Source: G963663365 sp963663365
GTDB lineage: Bacteria; Hinthialibacterota; Hinthialibacteria; Hinthialibacterales; G963663365
DNA: 64,000 nt
Direction: 5' to 3'
Assembly (NCBI GenBank): GCA_963663365.2
Contig: CAXXIH010000001.1
Coordinates: 1,426,001 to 1,490,000, forward strand
A program made the position numbers and the translations under genes. Shown piece by piece: positions 1 to 6,340 of the stretch. The notes beneath the pieces are model-generated. The model made no database searches, was not told the DNA's origin, and saw only the letters and a list, made by a program, of their open reading frames with translations. Position 1 is the first letter of the stretch, and every line of letters begins with the position of its first letter.

Positions 1-485
1 CAATCGATTGGTATTTATTTGAACGAAATGTAGATCAGGTTTCCTACGCTTGTTTAGGAAAGACACCGAATCAAGATGTCTGGCATGCAAGGGATGCGTT
101 GAATCAAATAGTCCATAATTACAGAGGGCGACCGGTGTTTTTGCCTGGAACGTATAATAAATTTGTTAATTACAATTATGGAATCTATTTCGATATGCAA
201 TCTATATTCCGCGAACGTCTTGATTTCAATAATTTAATAATAATGAGCGGATATGGCTGGAATGATAAGTTGATAAACCACAGGATTATTGAATGGCTAA
301 GGTCTTCTGATCTAAATCGGCTATTGATATTTCATGCATATCCTGAAAACGAATTACGAGACAGATCAAGGAGTGGGCTGTATCTACTGTATGACGATCT
401 TGTGAGTGATGAAAAATTGGTTCCCATTAGAAAGTGGTTTCAAGATGCAAAGATTTCTGATGTCATTCCCTATCTTGCAGAATGA
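1..485 (+). CDS. SIR2-like domain protein, C-terminal part (5' end outside window)
   Basis: The frame is open from base 3 to the stop and gives about 160 residues, so this is the 3' end of a longer gene. It begins IDWYLFE, which fits the end of the KLHGSIDW motif of SIR2-like (SIR2_2) domains. About 70 residues later come an aromatic/Asp-rich FRERLDFNNLIIMSGYGWND segment and a helix with INHRIIEWL, matching the family's second Rossmann half. Such proteins bind NAD or related nucleotides, and several act as NAD-depleting effectors in anti-phage systems. The catalytic N-terminal half and any partner genes lie outside the window, so activity cannot be judged. The coding DNA is clearly more AT-rich than the genes from rpsD onward, and it abuts repeats, which suggests acquisition by transfer. 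An internal TTG could be read as a start, but the homology continues upstream of it. Confidence 0.72.
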   Translation, partial: IDWYLFERNVDQVSYACLGKTPNQDVWHARDALNQIVHNYRGRPVFLPGTYNKFVNYNYGIYFDMQSIFRERLDFNNLIIMSGYGWNDKLINHRIIEWLRSSDLNRLLIFHAYPENELRDRSRSGLYLLYDDLVSDEKLVPIRKWFQDAKISDVIPYLAE

Positions 486-540
486 GAATACACATGTATT
501 TATTCGCAAGGGACGATTGGGACAATTGCAAACCTTAAAA

Positions 541-637
541 CATTCTCCCCATCCACCACTACAAAGCCCCGGGCGGAAGGGCGACGCTCCTGATGAGCCG
601 CTACTTAGGAAAATACTAATGTATCTCTCTGTTCACC
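541..637 (-). repeat. Two inverted copies of a GGTGGATnGnGAGATAC-type intergenic repeat
   Basis: The reverse complement of 541-557 reads GGTGGATGGGGAGAATG, and that of 621-637 reads GGTGAACAGAGAGATAC. Both are degenerate matches to the motif that occurs three times in direct orientation downstream. The DNA between them carries a CGGCTC(A/G)TC core also seen near 1144. The arrangement suggests a dispersed intergenic repeat family present in both orientations at this locus. Confidence 0.55.
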
Positions 638-731
638 AACTCTCTCCAATTGCCACACCAAGCACCGTAGGTGCGGCAAGGCAATAGCCTGCGGCAAGCG
701 AACCGCCGCCGCAGGAAACAAATAAAAAAAA

Positions 732-883
732 CTCAAGCCCTGTAAGGGCGGAAGAGAACTCGGTACGGACCGGGGACATTGGTTACAGAATAGACCGGGC
801 ACATGGGTAACACTTTTCCGGTAAGGCATGGTGCATTTTGAGGAATATTCAATCTCATTTCTTGCGCCCTTACAGGGCTTGAG
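732..883. mobile_element. 152-bp MITE-like element with perfect 19-bp terminal inverted repeats
   Basis: Bases 732-750 (CTCAAGCCCTGTAAGGGCG) are the exact reverse complement of 865-883. Inside are two imperfect direct repeats, ACCGGGGACATTGGTTAC at 769-786 and ACCGGGCACATGGGTAAC at 794-811, 25 bp apart. From memory, these resemble noncoding sequence often found beside integrase-type (IS481-like) transposases. No transposase is encoded, so it would be a non-autonomous or decayed element, or simply an intergenic hairpin. A target-site duplication could not be established by eye. Confidence 0.45.
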
Positions 884-1000
884 GTTTTGGGGACGGCGAC
901 CCAGCCTGGCACCCTTCGCCCGCCGTTGGCGGTCTCGGGCTTAGGCTGGGCTATTGCCTTTCGCCCCTATGGGGCTTGGTTTTCCGCATTTGAGAAGCCA

Positions 1001-1247
1001 GGTGGATAGGGAGATACAAGGGTAATTGAAAAAGACGACGGTTCGGCATGAGTCTCACTCTCCCTCTTACGCACCTTCGGTGCTTGGTGTGTTCGTTTGA
1101 AGAGTCGGTGGATGGAGAGATACGTATGTAATTTAGAAAAAAACGGCTCGTCCCGACCCTGGCGGGATTCGCTCTCCCGTACGCAGGCAAACAAGTTGTC
1201 CGCGCCGCCGTTGGCGGGGAGAAAGGAGAAAGTGGATGGGGAGATAC
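1001..1247 (+). repeat. Three direct copies of the GGTGGATnGnGAGATAC repeat
   Basis: Copies lie at 1001-1017, 1107-1123 and 1231-1247, so the period is about 106 to 124 bp. Each of the first two is followed by an A-rich run, a CGGTTCGG or CGGCTCGTC segment and a CTCTCCC segment with a short variable hairpin, so the repeating unit is about 100 bp rather than just the motif. No protein is encoded. Confidence 0.55.
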
Positions 1248-1263
1248 AGAGAAAAAAACGAAA

Positions 1264-1311
1264 CAATGCCGATTCCATGACAGAATCGGCATTGTGCATT
1301 TTTTCTTTTTT
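1264..1311. terminator. Bidirectional intrinsic terminator after rpsD
   Basis: A perfect 12-bp stem (CAATGCCGATTC / GAATCGGCATTG) encloses a 7-nt loop. On the minus strand it is followed by TTTCGTTTTTTTC, on the plus strand by a run of T residues interrupted by single bases. It lies 31 bp past the rpsD stop codon and should end rpsD transcription. Confidence 0.85.
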
Positions 1312-1341
1312 ACGCCGGGCCCAAAGGGCGGCGTTATGTTT

Positions 1342-1956
1342 TTAGCGTGAGTAGAACTCGATGACCAGCGACATTTCGCAGATTACCGGGACTTCATCCC
1401 GTTTGGGATAATACTTCATATTGACGGTCATCTCTTCTTTGTTGACTTCCAAATAGCCCGGGGCCTCTTCGGCGTTGAAGAGTGAGTCTTTGAAGCAAAT
1501 CATGTTCTTGCTTTTTTCGGCGATGGCGATGGTATCCCCAACGCGGACACGGAAAGAGGGGATATTGACGCTTTTACCGTTGACGGTGATGTGTTTGTGC
1601 GAAACATACTGCCGGGCGGCATAAATGGTGCGCGCCAAACCGCTACGCAGCACGACGGCATCCAGACGGCTTTCCAGAAGCTGAATCAGCAGATCGGCGG
1701 TGTTGCCTGTCTTTTTCTGGGCGCGCGCGAAATAGTTGCGCATCTGGCGCTCGTGAATGTTGTACTGAGCGCGCAGGCGCTGCTTTTCCATCAACTGTTC
1801 TTTGTAGTCGGAAACTTTGCGGCCGGGACGCTGGCTCGGCCCATGCTGTCCGGGGGGATAAGGCCGCTTGTTCATGTACTTGCCGGCTTTGGGAGTAAGG
1901 GCGAGTCCCAAGGCCCGCGATCTTTTAACGGGTTTGATTCTGTAACCTGTATTCAT
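1342..1956 (-). CDS. rpsD: 30S ribosomal protein S4
   Basis: The 204-residue product is a primary 16S rRNA-binding protein that nucleates assembly of the small subunit body. The N-terminal part has the family's RALGLALTPKAG and RPYPPGQHG blocks. The S4 RNA-binding fold lies around residues 90-155, with LESRLDAVVLRSGLA and YVSHKHITVNGKSVNIPSFRV. It is the form without the four N-terminal zinc cysteines. A GAGG ribosome-binding site stands about 8 nt before the ATG. The gene stands alone; the usual neighbours rpsM, rpsK, rpoA and rplQ are absent. Loss of that linkage means S4 autoregulation of the alpha operon, if it exists here, would have to act at a distance. Confidence 0.96.
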   Translation of the reverse strand: MNTGYRIKPVKRSRALGLALTPKAGKYMNKRPYPPGQHGPSQRPGRKVSDYKEQLMEKQRLRAQYNIHERQMRNYFARAQKKTGNTADLLIQLLESRLDAVVLRSGLARTIYAARQYVSHKHITVNGKSVNIPSFRVRVGDTIAIAEKSKNMICFKDSLFNAEEAPGYLEVNKEEMTVNMKYYPKRDEVPVICEMSLVIEFYSR

Positions 1957-2416
1957 GAGATCCTCGTGAAACTTAGCTTTCTGTTCTCAGTGCTACCCAA
2001 TCACGCCGGAATCCGGAAGAAAGGGCACATTCCATGAATGACATGGAATCGGCGCGGTAAGCGAACTTATCCGGCCGCACTTCCTAAAACCGCATTCAAT
2101 ATGAATGTGGTTGGCTTAACGTTTTGGTGGTATACCGGCTGTAATCGAGATTGCCGAGTACAGCTGACTACGCACAATTCGCCCGCCGCCGTAATGGTAC
2201 GGCGGTTACAATGGCACGGAGGATAGTAGGGCTTATGGGGCATCCGGTCAAAGTGACGCCCAAGGAATGCGCTATCCGGCGTTCACATGGCCGTCCGGGC
2301 TGAGGTGCGGGATTGAGCGTAACAAGTCTTGGTTTAGGACTTGGATTTATGTAACTATCTTGAAATACTTGGCTTAGGGGGTAATCTGCAAGCCTTGCCA
2401 TGGAACGGACCTATCA
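1957..2416. other. Divergent intergenic region, no gene recognised
   Basis: This separates rpsD from the methyltransferase. Two hairpins are visible: AACCGCATTC/GAATGTGGTT at 2088-2112 and CCGCCGT/ACGGCGG at 2186-2205. A weak promoter-like pair, TTGAAA at 2360 and TAATCT at 2382 (16-bp spacing), precedes the plus-strand gene. Short open frames exist on both strands but lack ribosome-binding sites and recognisable sequence. Confidence 0.4.
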
Positions 2417-3184
2417 ATGACCGAGAACGCCATTCATATCCTGGAAGAGAGCATTGTCCGGCGGGCCGACCGCCGGGACCTGCATGTCAGTCTCAATCAT
2501 CTGCGTTATGCGCTCAATGAATTCTTCCGGCATATTCCCGAATCGGCCCGTGGCAAAGCGTTGTTTGTCGGTGTGGGGCATGGGCACGATGCCATGCTGG
2601 CGCTGCTCAATGGCTATGTTCAGTCTGTGGTTGGTGTGGATACCTATGGCGATGAAGAGGGCGGGGAAGAAGGCAACGACGCTGTTGATTACCAAGAACT
2701 TCAAGACCTGATCGACAAATGTGGTGTGCGGGACCGGTTTGTCGTCCACAAAGAGACTGTGCAATCTTATCTGGCGGCTACGCAGGAACGCTTCGATTTA
2801 ATTGTCTGCGCCGATGTGCTGCATCATATCTTTGAGACAACGGAACTGCTTAGCCGGAGCTCGAGTTTCGAACCGGCGGCGCAGCTCTTCAATGAATTTG
2901 CCAAAGTGTCGAATCCCAACGCTTGTGTGGCGATCTCCGAATTTCAGCGCCATGGTTTGCGGCCGTTCTTGAAACAGATTGGTATTCTAAAGGGCCATGT
3001 GTATTACACGCATAAGCAACCATGGAGCGAATGGAGAAAAGCCGGTGAGGCTTCATCGTGGAAGTTACACCAGCTGGTCAACTACATTCCGTATGCATTT
3101 CGCAATCAACAATGGTTTTGGTCTCCCTTTTGGGGACGTTATACATTGTGCGACCGATACTATCTCTTTTTGACAAAAAAATGA
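2417..3184 (+). CDS. Class I SAM-dependent methyltransferase, substrate unknown
   Basis: The protein has 255 residues. The SAM-binding glycine motif is FVGVGHGHDAM (about residues 50-60). An acidic motif II, VVGVDTYGDEEGGEEG, follows, and the post-motif region is FDLIVCADVLHHI, typical of small-molecule or sugar methyltransferases. The C-terminal third is aromatic and unassigned. The stop codon overlaps the wecB start as ATGA, so the two are translationally coupled. This suggests a role in the same surface-glycan pathway, but the methyl acceptor cannot be named. Confidence 0.75.
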   Translation: MTENAIHILEESIVRRADRRDLHVSLNHLRYALNEFFRHIPESARGKALFVGVGHGHDAMLALLNGYVQSVVGVDTYGDEEGGEEGNDAVDYQELQDLIDKCGVRDRFVVHKETVQSYLAATQERFDLIVCADVLHHIFETTELLSRSSSFEPAAQLFNEFAKVSNPNACVAISEFQRHGLRPFLKQIGILKGHVYYTHKQPWSEWRKAGEASSWKLHQLVNYIPYAFRNQQWFWSPFWGRYTLCDRYYLFLTKK

Positions 3185-4320
3185 CTCAGAAAAATCCCAA
3201 ACGTATTGCGCTTATTTTTGGAACACGTCCGGAAGCTATCAAAATGGCTCCTGTGATTAAGGCTCTAAAAAACCGCTCGCAAGATTTTGAACCGATTCTT
3301 ATTGCCACGGCCCAACACCGCCAATTGCTCGATCAAGTGTTGGATGTTTTTGAATTGACGCCGGATATCGATCTGGACCTCATGCAGGACAATCAATCTT
3401 TGGCGGGATTTTCATCCCGGGCCATACAGGCTTTAGGCGATTGTCTGCATAGTACAAAACCTGATGCTGTATTGGTGCAAGGCGATACAACAACCGCGTT
3501 TATTGGGGCGTTGGCGGCTTTTTATGAGCATATCCCGGTGGGGCATGTGGAAGCGGGATTGCGTACGTATAATTTCGAGGCTCCTTGGCCGGAAGAAATG
3601 AACCGGCGGTTGATTGCGCCCATGGCCCGTTGGTGTTTTGCACCGATGCCTTCGGCACGTCAAAATTTGCTGGCCGAGCATATTCCCGATGCGCGCATCT
3701 TTGTTACCGGAAATACCGTAATCGACGCCTTGCTTATAACAGCCGGGCATGTTGAGAAGCATCCTCCTCAAATTCCCGGTCTGAAGGATGATGTTTTACA
3801 GCATCCGAAAATGATTTTGGTTACCGGACACCGGCGGGAGAGTTTTGGCGAACCGTTTGAAAACATCTGTAAGGCTTTGCGGGAGATTGCAGAAACTCAT
3901 TCCGACGTGGCGATTATCTATCCTCTGCATCTCAATCCGAATGTAAAAGATGTCGCGCAGACCATTTTGGCGGGACATCCGCGCATTCACCTGCTTGAGC
4001 CTTTGGCCTATGGTCCTTTCGTTCGTTTGTTGAAAGATTGCCGGTTTCTCATTACCGATTCAGGCGGGCTGCAAGAAGAAGCGCCCGCATTGGGCAAGCC
4101 GGTTTTAGTAACACGGGAAACGACGGAGAGACCGGAGGCTGTTGAGGCAGGAAATTCGATTTTAACCGGTTCGGACCGGGAGAAGATTGTTTCGTGTGCT
4201 TCCCGTCTTTTAGAAGATGAGGCCGAGTATCAGAAAATGGCACAGGCCGGGAGCCCCTTTGGCGATGGGAAAGCCGCTGAACGGATTGTAGATATTCTGC
4301 ATTTGAAATGGGATGTTTGA
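3181..4320 (+). CDS. wecB: UDP-N-acetylglucosamine 2-epimerase (non-hydrolysing)
   Basis: It interconverts UDP-GlcNAc and UDP-ManNAc for cell-envelope polysaccharides. The 379-residue product carries the family signatures in order: FGTRPEAIKMAPV (residues 13-25), VQGDTTTA (99-106, Asp102), GHVEAGLRT (121-129), PEEMNRR (137-143), VTGNTVIDAL (175-184), VTGHRRESFG (214-223) and ITDSGGLQEEAP (291-302). The chosen ATG overlaps the upstream methyltransferase stop. Longer frames starting upstream would add a tail that reads through the methyltransferase gene and lacks family sequence. No other ManNAc pathway gene (wecC, wecG) is in the window. Confidence 0.95.
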   Translation: MTQKNPKRIALIFGTRPEAIKMAPVIKALKNRSQDFEPILIATAQHRQLLDQVLDVFELTPDIDLDLMQDNQSLAGFSSRAIQALGDCLHSTKPDAVLVQGDTTTAFIGALAAFYEHIPVGHVEAGLRTYNFEAPWPEEMNRRLIAPMARWCFAPMPSARQNLLAEHIPDARIFVTGNTVIDALLITAGHVEKHPPQIPGLKDDVLQHPKMILVTGHRRESFGEPFENICKALREIAETHSDVAIIYPLHLNPNVKDVAQTILAGHPRIHLLEPLAYGPFVRLLKDCRFLITDSGGLQEEAPALGKPVLVTRETTERPEAVEAGNSILTGSDREKIVSCASRLLEDEAEYQKMAQAGSPFGDGKAAERIVDILHLKWDV

Positions 4321-4341
4321 TTTCCGGAATTGATTAAATCA

Positions 4342-4377
4342 AAACGCCCGGGATTCGTGATCGAGTCCCGGGCGTTT
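4342..4377. terminator. Bidirectional intrinsic terminator between wecB and ilvD
   Basis: AAACGCCCGGGA pairs perfectly with TCCCGGGCGTTT across a 12-nt loop. The pairs at the stem base give T-rich tails in both directions. It sits between the convergent wecB and ilvD genes and can serve both. Confidence 0.85.
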
Positions 4378-4408
4378 CTGCTTTTGCCAGCTAACGTGAA
4401 ATGTTTGT

Positions 4409-6082
4409 TTAGCGTTGTTGCAAGACAGCGCCATCCGCTGCGGAAGATACCTGTTGAGCGTAGCGGGCGATCACGCCTTTCTTGATTTTGGCTTCCGGCT
4501 GTTTCCAAGCCGCCTTACGTTTGGCGAGTTCTTCATCCGAAAGTTTGACATTCAAGGTTCTGGCCGGAATGTCAATTTGGATAATGTCGCCATCCTGGAG
4601 CAAGCCAATCGGGCCGCCTTCCATGGCTTCCGGTGAGATATGGCCGATGCTGGCGCCGGTGGTTGCGCCTGAGAAACGGCCATCCGTGATTAATGCCACA
4701 GCGCTGTCTTGGCCCATGCCTTTAACCGCGGATGTGGGAGTCAACATCTCAGGCATACCCGGACCGCCTTTGGGGCCTTCATAACGAATCACAACCACAT
4801 CGCCATCTTGGATCTTCTTGCCGAAGATGGCCTCTACGGCCTCATCTTCGCTATTGAATATGCGTGCCGGACCTTCGTGTTGGAGCATTTCCGGCTTAAC
4901 CGCCGAGGCTTTCACGATGCTGCCATCGGGAGCCAGGTTGCCATAAAGCGTGGCCAGACCGCCTTTGTCATGCACCGGCTTGGCGCAAGTCTGAATCACA
5001 TCCGCTTTGCCCAAACCTTCAGGATAGGCGTTGATGTTCTTGCCTATGGTATTGCCGGTAACCGTAAGCGCATTTGTATCGATCAATTGGTTCTTTGCCA
5101 ATTCACGCAGGACTGCGGGAATACCGCCCGCGGCATGCAGGTCTTCAATATGCCAGGGACCGCCGGGGGACATACTGCACAGATGCGGCGTTTTCTCGCT
5201 GATGATATTGAAATCCTTTAGCCCGATTTCAATGCCCATTTCATATCCCAAGGCGGGGAGATGCAGAGCGGTGTTGGTTGAGCCGCCCAAAGCCACATCC
5301 AAAGCGATGGCATTCAAGAACGCTTCTTTAGTTAGGATGTCGCGGAAGGTGATGCCTTTGCTGACCAACTCCAGGATTTGCATTCCGGCGGCCTCGGCCA
5401 AGCGGAGACGTTCGGCAAAGACGGCGGGAATGGTGCCATTACCCGGCATTGCCACGCCCAGGGCTTCAGCCAGGCAGTTCATGGTGTTGGCGGTGAACAT
5501 GCCTGAACAGGAACCGGCTCCCGGACATGCGTTGCAGCAGAACGATTCGAATTCCTCTTCGGACATCTTGCCCGATTTCGCAGGGGCAATGGCTGCAAAG
5601 ACCTTATCCAAACCAACCTTTTCGCCTTGCGGATTGAGTCCGGCCAGCATCGGGCCGCCGGAAACCAGCAGGGCAGGGATATCCAAACGGGCCGCCGCCT
5701 GCAGCATACCGGGTGTGATTTTGTCGCAATCGGAAACCAATACGAGGCCGTCAAAGGGATGCCCCATGGCCATGATTTCCACGCTATCGGCAATGATTTC
5801 GCGGGAGACCAATGAGTAGCGCATTCCCACGTGATTCATCGCGATGCCATCACAAACGCCGATGGTGTTGAATTCGACCGGAGTGCCGCCTGCCATGAGT
5901 ACGCCGCGCTTAACGGCAGCGGCAATTTTGTTCAGGTCCACATGACCCGGGATAATCTCGTTAAAACTATTGGCGATTCCAATAATGGGCCGCTTGAGAC
6001 CTTCGGGACTGAGACCCGATGCATACCACAGCGAACGGTGAGGACCGCGTTCAACTCCGGTTTTCATGACATCACTTCGCAT
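4409..6082 (-). CDS. ilvD: Dihydroxy-acid dehydratase
   Basis: It catalyses the third step of valine, isoleucine and leucine synthesis, dehydrating 2,3-dihydroxy-acids to 2-oxo-acids with an iron-sulfur cluster. The 557-residue length is typical. The likely cluster-ligand cysteines are Cys77 (GVCDGIA), Cys119 (SDCDKITPGM, followed by the conserved Asp-Lys pair) and Cys192 (CPGAGSCSGMF). The C-terminal GRFSGATTGASIGHISPEA block completes the signature. A GGAG site lies 9 nt before the chosen ATG. Other ilv genes are not nearby. The 258-bp leader upstream shows no T-box or other riboswitch that I recognise. Confidence 0.96.
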   Translation of the reverse strand: MRSDVMKTGVERGPHRSLWYASGLSPEGLKRPIIGIANSFNEIIPGHVDLNKIAAAVKRGVLMAGGTPVEFNTIGVCDGIAMNHVGMRYSLVSREIIADSVEIMAMGHPFDGLVLVSDCDKITPGMLQAAARLDIPALLVSGGPMLAGLNPQGEKVGLDKVFAAIAPAKSGKMSEEEFESFCCNACPGAGSCSGMFTANTMNCLAEALGVAMPGNGTIPAVFAERLRLAEAAGMQILELVSKGITFRDILTKEAFLNAIALDVALGGSTNTALHLPALGYEMGIEIGLKDFNIISEKTPHLCSMSPGGPWHIEDLHAAGGIPAVLRELAKNQLIDTNALTVTGNTIGKNINAYPEGLGKADVIQTCAKPVHDKGGLATLYGNLAPDGSIVKASAVKPEMLQHEGPARIFNSEDEAVEAIFGKKIQDGDVVVIRYEGPKGGPGMPEMLTPTSAVKGMGQDSAVALITDGRFSGATTGASIGHISPEAMEGGPIGLLQDGDIIQIDIPARTLNVKLSDEELAKRKAAWKQPEAKIKKGVIARYAQQVSSAADGAVLQQR

Positions 6083-6340
6083 AATTCAGCACTCCAATCC
6101 GAACGGGTGTGCGATAAACGCACCTACACCGTTCAACGTTGCTCAATGTTTCTCATGTGTGGCAGGAATGGTGGGTCTCAACGCCGAACCGTAGCGACCG
6201 TGCCTTATCCAACAATGGATAAAAGAGTCCAACCAAGCACACTCTGACAATCATTCCATCAAATATGAGGTGGCTCGTATATCCCTTTACAGGCGGGAAT
6301 ACCAACACAACCAAAACAAGCCGAAAAGCGCTACCGGAAA

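Larger units (their letters stand above)
486..1341. other. Intergenic repeat-rich stretch without genes
   Basis: No convincing gene lies here. The stretch is a mosaic of short GC-rich hairpins with tight loops (for example GCACCTTCGGTGC near 1071, GCACCGTAGGTGC near 663, CCGCCGTTGGCGG near 1205), five degenerate copies of a GGTGGATnGnGAGATAC motif, an inverted-repeat element at 732-883 and the rpsD terminator. Translated frames are low-complexity and contradict one another, as expected of noncoding repeats. Confidence 0.7.

Noticed and set aside
99..485. TTG start for a 128-residue protein
   Set aside because: The reading frame stays open to the window edge and the SIR2-like sequence runs on upstream, so this is not the gene start.
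951..1345. Several 80-113-codon frames on both strands
   Set aside because: They overlap one another in the repeat-rich region, are low-complexity, and follow no ribosome-binding sites.
4709..5819. Long frames antisense to ilvD
   Set aside because: They lie in the shadow of a certain gene and have no family sequence or ribosome-binding sites.
6083..6340. T-box or leader peptide before ilvD
   Set aside because: No TGGNACCGCG-type T-box core and no branched-chain-rich leader peptide with an attenuator were found.
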